Positions 24,367-33,903 of a DNA stretch of 64,000 nucleotides are shown here, one piece after another. The notes under the pieces were generated by a model, which saw only the letters and a list, made by a program, of their open reading frames with translations, was not told where the DNA came from and did no database searches. Position 1 is the first letter of the stretch. The number at the start of each line of letters is the position of its first letter. A program made the translations under genes and the position numbers. Source of the DNA: Photobacterium angustum (GTDB lineage Bacteria; Pseudomonadota; Gammaproteobacteria; Enterobacterales; Vibrionaceae); NCBI RefSeq assembly GCF_002954615.1, contig NZ_MSCJ01000003.1:620001-684000 (forward strand), read 5' to 3'.

Positions 24367-24843
24367 ATGTTGTTGAATCAAAATAAAATAGAAATATCAC
24401 AACTTATTGAAAGTGATAGATGTGCTGTTTTCGATTTACTTCAAGATAAAGAAACGATGCGATTTCTAGGCCCAAGGCGTCCATTAACTGATAAAGAGTC
24501 AGAAGCATGGTTTATTAATGAGCAAAAAGCAGAGCATAGGTTTGCCTTTCGGTCTATTGAAACGAATGAGTTTATCGGTTTTTGTGGAATGTCGTTAATT
24601 GATGGTGAATTGGATTTTGGTTATTTCCTGCGTAGGAAATTTTGGGGGCAAGGGTTAGCTATTATTATGTGTGAATTAGCAATCGCTAAACTGTCTGATA
24701 CTATCGATTTCACCCAAGTTAATGTATTTATTGCCTCTGATAATATAGCAAGCCAACAGGTTGCTAAGAAATTAGGCTGGAAAATAAAGTGTGCTGTTGA
24801 GAATGAATTTGAAACGGGGAATTTGTATCTCATTCAGAATTAA
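24367..24843 (+). CDS. GNAT-family N-acetyltransferase
   Basis: A 159-residue acetyltransferase of the RimJ/RimL-like GNAT_3 type. Motifs: DKETMRFLGPRRPLTDKES near the start, then the acetyl-CoA binding strand and loop FGYFLRRKFWGQGLAIIM and the late NIASQQVAKKLGW. The start is the ATG at 24367. The substrate is unknown; small acceptors or protein N-termini are typical. Confidence 0.85.
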   Translation: MLLNQNKIEISQLIESDRCAVFDLLQDKETMRFLGPRRPLTDKESEAWFINEQKAEHRFAFRSIETNEFIGFCGMSLIDGELDFGYFLRRKFWGQGLAIIMCELAIAKLSDTIDFTQVNVFIASDNIASQQVAKKLGWKIKCAVENEFETGNLYLIQN

Positions 24844-24993
24844 GGTTTATCACTTTTATCTTCAGTCATCTCGGGTTAGGTAATGAAAATTAGGTGATCT
24901 CATAGACAAATAATAGGATGTATTTTGTATCTCAACCTATAGCCAACTAGTTTGTCTTAAATCTGGCGCTATCCCTTGTATTGAATACTTAAT

Positions 24994-25572
24994 ATGGAGA
25001 TGACTATTTTGGGTAAACAATTTTCTGAATTATCAGATAAACATATAGAGTTTATCGAAAACCAAAAAATCTATTTTGTTGGTACTGCAGCTGAGAGCGG
25101 TAATGTGAATTTGTCACCTAAAGGTGGTGATTCCTTGAGAGTGATCAATTCAAAAAAAATAGCGTGGTTAAATTTAACAGGTAGCGGTAATGAGTCTGCA
25201 TCACATGTTATTAGAAATTCACGAATGACACTCATGTTCTGTGCATTTGAAGGAGCTCCGCTCATTTTTCGAGTATATGGGAAGGCAAAAGTCTTACATG
25301 CTAAAGATGAGGAATGGGGGCAGTTTGTGCAGCTATTTCCAGAAAGTGTCGCTTCTAGACAAATATTTATCTTAGATATTGATTTTGTTCAGTCGTCTTG
25401 TGGCAAATCGGTTCCGTACTTTAGCTATGAGGGGGATCGTGATGATTTGGCGAATTGGTCAAAAAAACAAGGTGTCGAAGGAATTGAGCAATATTGGCTT
25501 AAAAAGAATCAAAAGAGTATCGATGGCTTTGAAACTGAAATAGCGAAAAGATCAGGCTTGGACGTAGAGTAA
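24994..25572 (+). CDS. Pyridoxamine 5'-phosphate oxidase-family flavoprotein
   Basis: A 192-residue split-barrel FMN-binding protein. The core reads QKIYFVGTAAESGNVNLSPKGGDSLRVIN, then AWLNLTGSGNESASHVIRNSRMTLMFC, a pattern seen in stand-alone PNPOx-like proteins rather than PdxH. It may reduce or bind a flavin or F420-like cofactor; substrate unknown. The terminal 60 residues (SYEGDRDDLANWSKKQG) are typical of this subgroup. Confidence 0.8.
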   Translation: MEMTILGKQFSELSDKHIEFIENQKIYFVGTAAESGNVNLSPKGGDSLRVINSKKIAWLNLTGSGNESASHVIRNSRMTLMFCAFEGAPLIFRVYGKAKVLHAKDEEWGQFVQLFPESVASRQIFILDIDFVQSSCGKSVPYFSYEGDRDDLANWSKKQGVEGIEQYWLKKNQKSIDGFETEIAKRSGLDVE

Positions 25573-25584
25573 CGAATTAAGCGA

Positions 25585-25630
25585 TTATATCGTGAGTGCT
25601 TAATACTTCATCAAACCACTCACGATATAA
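25585..25630 (+). promoter_or_regulatory. Perfect 14-bp inverted repeat in an intergenic leader
   Basis: Arms TTATATCGTGAGTG (25585-25598) and its exact complement (25617-25630) enclose an 18-base loop. It lacks a T tract and lies between a gene stop (25572) and the next start (25713). It is either a large operator or an mRNA hairpin. Confidence 0.5.
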
Positions 25631-25712
25631 CGTATTCACTGCCTGTTACGCTAGTATTTTGCTAGAAAACGCTCATAATCTTGCAAAACAACATTTAAAG
25701 AAGAAATTATCT

Positions 25713-26090
25713 ATGACTGACTTTCAATATTACTTTCAGAAACTGCCATGTTTTAACTGTAAAAAAAACACAGTAAGCATTGATCTTGGTTGGTTAACCG
25801 CAGCGATGAAAGAAGATGTTATTGCACAAGCGTCTACGATTATTGCGCAAGATAACGTTGAGCCAGAAGTGTCGGTGAATGTAACTTGTACAAAAGATGA
25901 AGCTCGTGATTATCTACTGCTTAATTTCTACGGTTATTCTGAAGAAGAATTAGCGAACCAAGTTAAAGCTGAAGATGAACAAGAAGTAGCAGAAGAAGTT
26001 GCTGAACTTTTTGCTGATGGTAGTGATGTAGGTGTATTTGAACACGAAATCGTACTGCTAAGTTGCACTGATTGCGGTATTGACGACTAG
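25713..26090 (+). CDS. Acidic protein of unknown function with two CxxC motifs
   Basis: A 125-residue protein from the ATG at 25713 (MTDFQYYFQK). An earlier in-frame start would add residues lying over the hairpin and is disfavoured. It has CFNC near residue 13 and CTDC at the end, a pattern able to bind zinc as a split ribbon; the centre is very acidic (EDEQEVAEEVAELFADGSD). No family recognised. Confidence 0.65.
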   Translation: MTDFQYYFQKLPCFNCKKNTVSIDLGWLTAAMKEDVIAQASTIIAQDNVEPEVSVNVTCTKDEARDYLLLNFYGYSEEELANQVKAEDEQEVAEEVAELFADGSDVGVFEHEIVLLSCTDCGIDD

Positions 26091-26145
26091 TTTAATTTAG
26101 CGTTGCAATTATAAGGCAATGCTTTTGATAGCCTAATTCCAATGA

Positions 26146-26204
26146 AAAATCCGCAATTAATTTGTTACTAGTGCCTAGTAACAAAAGGTTGCGGACTTTT
26201 TGTT
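26146..26204. terminator. Nested double hairpin terminator
   Basis: An inner perfect 11-bp stem (TTTGTTACTAG and complement, 26161-26185) lies within outer arms TCCGCAA and TTGCGGA, followed by a T run on the plus strand and by ATTTTTC on the minus strand. It separates convergent genes. Confidence 0.75.
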
Positions 26205-26220
26205 ATGTTTTTTAAGGTTT

Positions 26221-27576
26221 TTATTTGTCGACGTTTAACGCAATTGAATCTTCAGTTGCAAAAGCGGTTGCCACGTTACCTCCCGCAAGAGCTACATTAT
26301 CTGCTGTTAGTAATACATTGGTTGTACCTGCTTCTGCAACAGCGAAGTCGTAGTTACCTTTACCCACGTTAAGTACAGCAGAGTCTTTGAAATTCACATT
26401 CTTTAATACCGCAGTATCGGCTGAGAATCCTGTACCTGTAGGAGCAGCGTGAATATCTACTGTACCTGCTATTGGATTAGCATGAACGACTCTTAGTTTT
26501 GCATATGACGCAATACTTCTTAAATCATCTTCAATAACAACAGGTTCTATAGACTGAGCGGCAAATTGTCCGACGGCAAAAATGGTTGTTTCAGATCCTG
26601 CTGCAAAAGTGGTGCCCGGAGCTTTAATAGCTTCAGGTGTTGTTGCTCCAGAAGGAGTGACAGTTAAATCATAACTGTCCGGTGTTAAATCAAGGCTTTT
26701 AATTGTTTCATAGCTGATCGAATCAAGTCCAGATACAACATTGCCACTGGCTCTTACATCGACATCACCTAAATCAGCGACGGCATGACCAACACGCACT
26801 GTTGATTTTTCGCCGGTATTTCTAAGCACATTAACGCTTGTTCCGTCTGCAACAAGAAGATTGACAGGGGAGACTGCACCACCGCTTACATTAGGTACTG
26901 CTGTTACCATTAAATCGCTACCGCCATCTAATGCGATGTTACCACTGTCATATACCACATCGGCATCAGTACTCTTACCTGCTAACGTGATCCTTATTCG
27001 GTAATCACCAGCTGGAAGTGTAACAGGTAGATTCGCATCATCTTCTTTAAAGGTAAGATCAGAAACTGCAATTGTATCTGCACTGATACTCGGATCGGTT
27101 GTTACGTGAATATCAACACCACCAACGTTTGGGTGTCCATGTAACACATCGACACGAATGGATTGGTCATCAGGGGCTTCATTAGAACGAGAAAGGATCA
27201 CTGGCTCTATAGCACTCACGTTATTTACAGCAAAGACGTCATACTGCATATCTGGTGCAAGGTTTACTGCGTTTGCTGTTATCACATCAGCGGTAGCATC
27301 GTTTGCAAGAAGTCCACGCACAATCAGATCATGACTGCCTGAATCAACAGTGAGTAATGGACTACCTTGTTGATAATCAACATTAGATAATCCACTTACC
27401 ACATCACCATCCATTAAAATAGAAACAAGCGGAGCATCCGAACTTGCATGCGTTACCCTTAACTGTGAAGTAGGCATTTCAGTATGTGTTGTTTCATTTT
27501 CATCATGAGAATCACTGTCACAGCCGTTTAAGATTAATGCCGCAGTTGTAAGTAATGTAAGTGTTGTTTTATTCAT
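26221..27576 (-). CDS. Lipoprotein with tandem DUF4397 domains
   Basis: A 451-residue surface lipoprotein (lipobox LILNGC, Cys19) with four repeats of about 100 residues that begin LRVTHASSDAPLVSI, IRVDVLHGHPNVGGVDI, VRVGHAVADLGDVDV and LRVVHANPIAGTVDI. These openings match DUF4397, a beta-rich domain of secreted proteins whose function is unknown. It is rich in Val, Asp, Thr and Ala and acidic, typical of a secreted marine protein. A 391-base gene-free region precedes it. Confidence 0.85.
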   Translation of the reverse strand: MNKTTLTLLTTAALILNGCDSDSHDENETTHTEMPTSQLRVTHASSDAPLVSILMDGDVVSGLSNVDYQQGSPLLTVDSGSHDLIVRGLLANDATADVITANAVNLAPDMQYDVFAVNNVSAIEPVILSRSNEAPDDQSIRVDVLHGHPNVGGVDIHVTTDPSISADTIAVSDLTFKEDDANLPVTLPAGDYRIRITLAGKSTDADVVYDSGNIALDGGSDLMVTAVPNVSGGAVSPVNLLVADGTSVNVLRNTGEKSTVRVGHAVADLGDVDVRASGNVVSGLDSISYETIKSLDLTPDSYDLTVTPSGATTPEAIKAPGTTFAAGSETTIFAVGQFAAQSIEPVVIEDDLRSIASYAKLRVVHANPIAGTVDIHAAPTGTGFSADTAVLKNVNFKDSAVLNVGKGNYDFAVAEAGTTNVLLTADNVALAGGNVATAFATEDSIALNVDK

Positions 27577-27967
27577 ATGAAGCCTCTTTCCTTTTTTGAT
27601 TATTGGAAAATTGCTACGGGCATATGAATATATCGGTTCACTAGTAAAAAAATGATATTACGCGTCGGTTAGTCTCTTGGGAGGAATGTCACTTAATAAG
27701 ATGAGATATAGCTTTGTTTCATATTACTCGTTGGTTTATATAAGTCTTGTAAATGAAGAAAGTCCATCTTTTGAAGTTCACATTAGCTGTGTATCACTGA
27801 TAAATTTTTTTAATTGGAGGCTTAAAATGAAGTTGTAACTTCGCTATGAAGGATTAGTGGGATTAAACGTTGATATTAAAAATATTGCTACAGGAGTAGA
27901 TATGAAACAGCAAATGCTAGTTATCTTATAAAGCCAGCAATAGATGCTGGCTTTATTTTTTATTAAT
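27577..27967. other. Intergenic region with a broken tiny ORF and a terminator
   Basis: Upstream region of the DUF4397 gene. On the plus strand, GGAGG precedes ATG at 27827, and a frame of 34 codons to 27931 is open except for a TAA at codon 4. It ends in the bidirectional terminator at 27928. Confidence 0.4.
27928..27956. terminator. Bidirectional terminator
   Basis: Perfect 12-bp stem ATAAAGCCAGCA with loop ATAGA and TTTTT on the plus strand; also serves the DUF1826 gene on the minus strand. Confidence 0.8.
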
Positions 27968-28636
27968 TTAACAGAAGTCTAGCGTCATAAGTAATCGTGT
28001 TTCGTTTGGCGATGTTGTAGGGGAGCGGTGAACAATACCAAGATTTTCATTTCCAGCCCACGCTTCTCCTTTAAGCAGTGCCACATCACCCGTAGATAAT
28101 TGCTCTATATCAGAATGTTGTTGATATAACCCCGATGTTTCATCTGGCAGCCCATTATTGCCATGTCCCAGTTTTGTGCGATCAACTTTATTGTTAGGCA
28201 ACCATTGAGATGCAGTGCCATGAAAGGTCGTTACCAATCGGCAAGGAATATGATCTACATGGAAACGTGGGCACATAGCGTTATTTAATGCTGTTAATCT
28301 CAAACCGACTTCTTTTAGATCAAATAAACAGCAGAACATATCAACCAATTGTGCAATGTTTTCAACTAGCGCTTTAGGTAGTTTTCGTTGTGTAGCCAGA
28401 TCAAGTTCTTCTCGTACGGTTTCAGGAGAAAGGGATATCGACTTTCTAAATGTTGGATTATCGCTAAGGAATGTTTCAATTTCATGCGTGAGTTCAGAGC
28501 TGAGATTGCGCTGCCACACCGCAATATTAATGTTGTTTCGATAGATATTAGTGAATACGGTAGGTTGGGGAGCCATGCATAAATTGCTTGTATTATTAGT
28601 ACTATTTAAGTGATGGTCGATGGTGGCTACATTCAT
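27968..28636 (-). CDS. DUF1826 family protein, probably zinc-regulated
   Basis: A 222-residue cytosolic protein of the DUF1826 family, shown by CPRFHVDHIPCRLVTTFHG, TASQWLPNNKVDR, LSTGDVALLKGEAW, GIVHRSP and ETRLLMTLDF. The His, Cys and Asp residues in these motifs could bind metal, and the fold resembles iron(II)/2-oxoglutarate oxygenases, an inference. DUF1826 genes are known from Zur regulons, often near COG0523 metallochaperones. A 32-bp palindrome with Zur-like half sites lies 89 bases upstream. No COG0523 gene is adjacent. Confidence 0.8.
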   Translation of the reverse strand: MNVATIDHHLNSTNNTSNLCMAPQPTVFTNIYRNNINIAVWQRNLSSELTHEIETFLSDNPTFRKSISLSPETVREELDLATQRKLPKALVENIAQLVDMFCCLFDLKEVGLRLTALNNAMCPRFHVDHIPCRLVTTFHGTASQWLPNNKVDRTKLGHGNNGLPDETSGLYQQHSDIEQLSTGDVALLKGEAWAGNENLGIVHRSPTTSPNETRLLMTLDFC

Positions 28637-28724
28637 GGCTGACTATTCTCACATTGACTGGGTTAACCAGAGGACGACTTTGATGCGTTAAGGTTAACGG
28701 TTAGTTTTAAATTATAAATCGCGG

Positions 28725-28756
28725 CTTATTTGTTATGTTATAACATAACAAATAAG
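28725..28756. promoter_or_regulatory. Perfect 32-bp palindrome, probable Zur operator
   Basis: Each half is CTTATTTGTTATGTTA and its complement. The centre holds two overlapping matches to TGTTAT-N3-ATAACA, the gammaproteobacterial Zur core. It is placed upstream of a DUF1826 gene, a known Zur target. Confidence 0.65.
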
Positions 28757-28824
28757 ATGTGAGTTTAACAATAGCTGTTTTGATATGATCTGTCATGTTG
28801 AAGTGGGATAGGTGTAGATATAGA

Positions 28825-28851
28825 AAAGCCAGCAACGATTGTGCTGGCTTT
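28825..28851 (-). terminator. Terminator of the chemoreceptor gene
   Basis: Arms AAAGCCAGCA and TGCTGGCTTT; on the minus strand it is followed by TTCTATATC. The stem is nearly the same as that at 27928. Confidence 0.7.
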
Positions 28852-28874
28852 GAGGTTATTGAATGTTAGTTAAC

Positions 28875-30758
28875 TTACAGTTTAAAGCGACTGATTTCGT
28901 GTTGTAGCTCATGAGATAAATTCGATAGCTCAGCTGCCTGTTTTGCGGCTTCATTGGCTTCTACAGCAAGTTCATTAGAAACATCACGAATTCCCTCTGT
29001 ATTACGGGTTATCTCTGATGTTACGGAAGATTGCTCTTCAGCGGCTGAAGCTATTTGTGTCGCCATATCATTGATCGTCGTTACGGCAGTGGTAATTTGT
29101 GACAAGCTTACTGCTGCTGCATTTGCATCATCAACACTGGTTTCAGAGAGATGACGGCTATCATCCATGATATTCACAGCTTGGCCTGTGGTTTTTTGTA
29201 GGGTCTCTATCATTTGCTGAATTTCTTGAGTTGATGCATGAGTTCGTTGGCTAAGTACACGTACCTCATCTGCAACAACAGCAAATCCTCGGCCTTGCTC
29301 ACCGGCTCGAGCTGCTTCAATTGCGGCATTTAATGCCAATAAGTTGGTTTGCTCTGCAATCCCTTGAATGGTTGATAGGATCGTTGTGATGCTTTGAGCA
29401 TGGTTATTTAGCTCACTGATCACAGATGTTGCTGTATCCACTTCTTGCGCTAGTGTGCTGATCGACTGTTGGCTTTGGTTAACCTGTGTCGCACCGTGAT
29501 TAGAGGCGGTTACCGTTTGTTCTGATGTTCTTGCGGTGTTTTCTGCGTTGGCGGCAATCTCTTGCGTGGCGGCTGCCATTTCATTGATTGCTGTTGCGAC
29601 CATATTAATTTCATCTTGCTGATGCTGAATACGGGTGCTGCGCTCTTCGGCTTGTGAAGCGGTTATATGAGATTGTTGATTAAGTGATTCTGAAACATGA
29701 CGTAACCGAGTTACCATTTGGTGCATGTTACCAACAAACTGGTTGAAGTTTAGTGCAAGTTTACCTACTTCATCGTGGCTTCTTGGTTCTAAACGTTGCG
29801 TTAAATCACCTTCACCATTTGCAATTTCAGCCAGTGCTTTTGATACACGGTCAAGATCGCGAAGAAGATAGTTTACTAGCCATGCTACCGCGATAACTAC
29901 GATCAAAGTGATCACAATTGCAGTGATGATTAACTCTGTTAATAGTGAATAGTAGCTGGCTTCTTCTGTGGATTTATCCATTTCAAGACCAAAGACCCAA
30001 TCACTATTTGGGATATTCGCAAAGTAAAATAGTTTATCTTTCCCTTTGATTGATAACTGCTCTAAGCTGTTTTTATTGGCGCTTTGCTCGATATTGCCCA
30101 TGTTTAACTGATTGCTGTAGTTAGCAATCGGTTTTAATAACAGTGAGTTATCAGAATGAGCAAGGAAAGTCCCATTCTTTTTGTCGATCAGCATGGCATG
30201 AGCATTATCACCGACGTTCAAACTGATCACATCGTTAATGAGTTGATCAATTAGCACATCAGCACCGATGACACCAGCTAGCTCGCCTTTATTGCGAATA
30301 GGCTCGGCAATAGTTACTAATAGGGCATTAGTAATAGCGTCTTGATAAGCCGTGGTGATCACTTGTTTGTTATTGTTTACTGCATCGCTGTACCAAGGAC
30401 GTGTACGAGGATCATAACCTGCACGATTACGCTCTGGGTGTGAACGAAGCATTTGTCCTGCAACGGTACCGTAGTAGATATCGTCAAAACCGCCAGCATC
30501 ACGTGCCTGCTTTAGGAAAGGTACAAGATCTCCTTGCTGATAAGGCTCTTTGACTGAGGAGGTAATACTACGACGGATATTGATCCAATCTTCAATACCG
30601 CTGGTAGCAGTTGTTGCTACGCTTTGTACGCGATCTAAGATATTTTCGTCAGTTTGTTGCTGTAAATTACTGGCAGCAAGCCAAGTTAATGCTGTTGCCA
30701 TAAGGACAACAGCAGACAAGCTCGCGCTGATCAGCTTTTGTTTTAGTGATAGTTGCAT
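28875..30758 (-). CDS. Methyl-accepting chemotaxis protein with a periplasmic dCache-type sensor
   Basis: A 627-residue chemoreceptor. It has a first membrane helix at about 9-30, a periplasmic double-Cache domain ([27 protein letters not shown] is the ligand-pocket signature), a second helix at about 270-295, HAMP around 296-350 ([28 protein letters not shown]), and the signalling coiled coil with the conserved tip [20 protein letters not shown]. The pocket motif Y-x-P-R-x-R-P-W-Y is typical of amino-acid or amine sensing. There is no C-terminal CheR-binding pentapeptide. A single monocistronic gene with terminator. Confidence 0.9.
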   Translation of the reverse strand: MQLSLKQKLISASLSAVVLMATALTWLAASNLQQQTDENILDRVQSVATTATSGIEDWINIRRSITSSVKEPYQQGDLVPFLKQARDAGGFDDIYYGTVAGQMLRSHPERNRAGYDPRTRPWYSDAVNNNKQVITTAYQDAITNALLVTIAEPIRNKGELAGVIGADVLIDQLINDVISLNVGDNAHAMLIDKKNGTFLAHSDNSLLLKPIANYSNQLNMGNIEQSANKNSLEQLSIKGKDKLFYFANIPNSDWVFGLEMDKSTEEASYYSLLTELIITAIVITLIVVIAVAWLVNYLLRDLDRVSKALAEIANGEGDLTQRLEPRSHDEVGKLALNFNQFVGNMHQMVTRLRHVSESLNQQSHITASQAEERSTRIQHQQDEINMVATAINEMAAATQEIAANAENTARTSEQTVTASNHGATQVNQSQQSISTLAQEVDTATSVISELNNHAQSITTILSTIQGIAEQTNLLALNAAIEAARAGEQGRGFAVVADEVRVLSQRTHASTQEIQQMIETLQKTTGQAVNIMDDSRHLSETSVDDANAAAVSLSQITTAVTTINDMATQIASAAEEQSSVTSEITRNTEGIRDVSNELAVEANEAAKQAAELSNLSHELQHEISRFKL

Positions 30759-31083
30759 TGTTGTCTTAAAATGTGGGTTAAAAGTGATGCGAGTTTAGAG
30801 AGTGTTATTTTTTGATGCACGTAAATAAATGCAAAAGTTTGAGGTATCGCTAAAAAGAATCAAGATGGTCAATTTAATGACTATATGTGGTCTGATTGGT
30901 GGCAGGTTATTCTTAATTTTATGTTTGTATTAGTATTAATTTTTGAGAGGAATAGTTTTTTATTTTTTTTCGAGTACAAGTACTAAAACTCTAGCGTATA
31001 TTGATGCAGAGTAGCGGCTGAATGCAGTCAACCGCTATGTTGATATTAAGTTATGCTATGTTGTATTGGGTTTTATTCTTTAT
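30759..31083. other. Intergenic region, promoter of the chemoreceptor gene
   Basis: No gene seen. A G-U containing hairpin AGCGGTTGA/TCAGCCGCT at about 31013-31035 may mark the end of the decarboxylase transcript, but no T tract follows on the minus strand. Confidence 0.4.
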
Positions 31084-32790
31084 TTATGCGAATTCTTTTT
31101 CTTGTACTGGTGGCACATGAACTTGTAAACCACGTTGAGGGTTAAGCTGTGATGCTAAGTTAGCTGCTAAGGCTGCGGTTTCCATCATTGCGGTAACGAT
31201 TTCAATGTATACACCTGTCGTTGCTGTAGATGCTAGCTCTAAAGCGTGATCAAGTTCAGCATTAGTCGTAACTTTCATTGATAACCAATCTTTTGCGCCA
31301 AAGGCTTGAGGTAGTTGGCTGTAATTCCATTGGCACAAATCGTTATAGTTAATCATTGGATCTTTACACAAGATACGTTCAATTAAATAGCCATTATTGT
31401 TTAGTACGATAACAATAGGTTTTAGTCCAAAACGATGAAACTGTCCTAGTTCTTGGACTGTTAACTGATGAGATCCTTCACCGGTAAGTAATACTGTACG
31501 GCAAGAAGGATTGGCAATGGCTGCGCCAAATGCAGCAGGAGTTGCCCAACCAATACTTCCCCATAGTGTTTGATTTTCAAATCTTGCACCTTTAGGTAGA
31601 CGAGCAAGACCTAACCCCATTGATATTGTCCCTGTTTCAGCAATAACTTGATCATCTTCTTTAAAGAAGGTTTCTAGTCGAGGGTAGAGTGAATGCGCAG
31701 TGATAAGATCGTTATGATTGTTTTCTGTATTTGCCGCAGGCTCTAAGTGACTATAACCCATGTAGCAGTTGTATGTGTTGGTACGAGGATGGATAAGTGG
31801 GGTTAGTGTTTCTAATAAACGACAAAAGTTAACAGGGGGATGTTGGCGTTTATTAATATTGATTTTATCTTGGTAGATATTGGCGATATCTTCAGGCCAC
31901 TGGATAGTAAAAGCGCCAGTATTAAAATCTGTAAATAGTGCGCCAAGGTTTAAAATGAAATCAGAGCTTTCTACATAATCGTTGATGTGTTTATTAATAA
32001 CTTTACCATCGCATAAGCCAATAAAGTTCGGATGTGTTTCATCAAGTAGTGCTTTATCAGCAAACATTGTTGAGAAAGGTAAATTGGCTTTTTCAAGTAG
32101 TCGTAATGCTTGTTTTTGTGCATGACAAACACGAAGGTGCTCACCGACCATAATTAAAGGTTGGGTTGCATTGTTGATTTTGTATGCAATTAACTCAGCA
32201 AGTTGGATCACATCATCTGAGCCTGTTTGTGGTTCAAAAGTAAAATTGAATTCCTGTGGTGCTGGTAATATTGATAATGCAACGTCTTCAGGAAGTGCAA
32301 TATAGACAGGGCGTTTGGCCGATAATGCTAATTGAATCACGCGATTAATTTCTTTTTCAGCATTATCAACAGTTAAAATTGTACTAGCTTCAACAACATT
32401 GTCCGCCATTTTCGCAAAAGTGCCGAATTGACCATCACCTAATGTGTGATGAATCAGCGCATGAGAGGCCATGACTTTTTCACTCGGCATACCTGTAATA
32501 AAGATAACAGGTAGGTGAGCTGAATAAGCGCCGGCAACACCGCATAGTGCACTTAATTCTCCTGGACCATAAGTCGTACAGAGTGCTGCGACACCATGAA
32601 TTCGAGCGTATCCATCAGCAGCATAAGATGCGTTTAATTCGTTTGAACTACCAATCCATTCAATATTGTCATCTTCACATATGGCATCATTGATTGGAAA
32701 AGCGAAATCCCCAGGAACACCAAAAACATGGTGAATATTAATTGTTTTTAATGCGTTAATTAAATATTGAACAACAGTAATTTCTTTCAT
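31084..32790 (-). CDS. Thiamine diphosphate-dependent 2-keto acid decarboxylase (indolepyruvate/pyruvate decarboxylase family)
   Basis: A 568-residue enzyme. Catalytic Glu51 is in GSSNELNASYAADGYAR, the HH pair is His114-His115 in LIHHTLGDG, and the ThDP-magnesium motif is GEGSHQLTVQELGQF to LNNNGY, with Glu in place of the common Asp of GDG, as in several indolepyruvate decarboxylases. It decarboxylates a 2-keto acid to an aldehyde; the substrate (pyruvate, indolepyruvate, phenylpyruvate or branched) cannot be fixed. A LysR gene is divergent, 200 bases away, and is the likely regulator. Confidence 0.87.
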   Translation of the reverse strand: MKEITVVQYLINALKTINIHHVFGVPGDFAFPINDAICEDDNIEWIGSSNELNASYAADGYARIHGVAALCTTYGPGELSALCGVAGAYSAHLPVIFITGMPSEKVMASHALIHHTLGDGQFGTFAKMADNVVEASTILTVDNAEKEINRVIQLALSAKRPVYIALPEDVALSILPAPQEFNFTFEPQTGSDDVIQLAELIAYKINNATQPLIMVGEHLRVCHAQKQALRLLEKANLPFSTMFADKALLDETHPNFIGLCDGKVINKHINDYVESSDFILNLGALFTDFNTGAFTIQWPEDIANIYQDKININKRQHPPVNFCRLLETLTPLIHPRTNTYNCYMGYSHLEPAANTENNHNDLITAHSLYPRLETFFKEDDQVIAETGTISMGLGLARLPKGARFENQTLWGSIGWATPAAFGAAIANPSCRTVLLTGEGSHQLTVQELGQFHRFGLKPIVIVLNNNGYLIERILCKDPMINYNDLCQWNYSQLPQAFGAKDWLSMKVTTNAELDHALELASTATTGVYIEIVTAMMETAALAANLASQLNPQRGLQVHVPPVQEKEFA

Positions 32791-32990
32791 AATTTTTTCT
32801 GCCAGATAAACATCAAAAATAACAAGATGCGTAAATTAAATAAGAATGGTTTCTGGTAATTATCATTGCTGAAAAATAGGTATTTGAAAATTAGAATAAT
32901 TAAGAAAGACTTTTGCAATTATTCGAAAGAAGCCATTATTTATTTACGATATAATTACAAACTATTATTAATTTATGAGTATTGGGTATC

Positions 32991-33893
32991 ATGCACTCAC
33001 TGGAAGCATTACGATGCTTTGTTGCAACGGTTAAACATGGCAGTTTTTCTACAGCGTCGAAAGAGTTAAATATTTCAGTATCTTCCATATCGCGATACGT
33101 AAAATTATTAGAAGATGAGTTTAAATCGCCATTATTAATCCGTCATACTCGTACATTAGCACTCACTGAAACTGGGCTAATGGTCTATGAAAAAGGAAGC
33201 AGCATTTGTGAGCAAATCAATCAGTTAAGTGAAGACATCGCGGTACAACAACAGCAAATTCAGGGGAATATTAGAATTTGTGCACCACTATGGTATGGCG
33301 CTCATTACATTGCCCCACTTTTACCTGAATTGACGAAAAAATGGCCTGAACTTACTATATACCTTAATCATGGTGAGGAAGATCTTGATCCTTATGGTGC
33401 AGATTATGATTTGTATATTCATATGGAAGAAAACAAAGATGCTTCGTTTGTTGCTCGAAGATTAAAAAGCGTTGATTATTGTTTATGCGCTTCGCCAACT
33501 TATATCGGCTCTCACCCTGTAATAAAGGTAAGTAATGATTTAAACCAACATTCATTGATAAAACAGGTGTTTACCCAACCTTCTAATTACTGGTATCTGC
33601 ACGAAAAACACTCTGATAATCTAAGTACTATAAAACTAGCATCGAATCATATTTCCAGTAATAGTTCGCTGGCACTGTTGCAAGTAGTATTGAGCCACGG
33701 TGGTATAGCGTTACTTCCTCGCAAAATGGTTGAAGTATTTATTAATAATCAACAGCTTGTTGAATTATTACCGCAATATACAGCGACACCTTTTCAAGAT
33801 AAAAGCTGTATTTCACTCATTTATCTAAAAGATAAATCACATAATAGAAAAAGCAAGATAGTGATTGATCATATTGTTAAACATTTAGCTTAA
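32991..33893 (+). CDS. LysR-family transcriptional regulator, likely regulator of the divergent decarboxylase
   Basis: A 300-residue LysR regulator from the ATG at 32991 (MHSLEALRCFVATVKHGSF). The recognition helix lies in ASKELNISVSSISRYVKLLE, an uncommon S-x-S-S-I variant of the usual TQPAVS. Its effector domain resembles the CrgA/DsdC-like subgroup (IRICAPLWYGAHYI). It is divergent from the keto acid decarboxylase. The stop lies 10 bases from the convergent DCC gene stop. Confidence 0.87.
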   Translation: MHSLEALRCFVATVKHGSFSTASKELNISVSSISRYVKLLEDEFKSPLLIRHTRTLALTETGLMVYEKGSSICEQINQLSEDIAVQQQQIQGNIRICAPLWYGAHYIAPLLPELTKKWPELTIYLNHGEEDLDPYGADYDLYIHMEENKDASFVARRLKSVDYCLCASPTYIGSHPVIKVSNDLNQHSLIKQVFTQPSNYWYLHEKHSDNLSTIKLASNHISSNSSLALLQVVLSHGGIALLPRKMVEVFINNQQLVELLPQYTATPFQDKSCISLIYLKDKSHNRKSKIVIDHIVKHLA

Positions 33894-33903
33894 TTGAAGC
33901 CAA

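Noticed and set aside
22631..28851. Recurring AAAGCCAGC stems at 22631, 23614, 27928 and 28825 as a mobile repeat family
   Set aside because: Loops and flanks differ, and each sits at a gene end with a T tract, so they are ordinary terminators with a favoured stem sequence.
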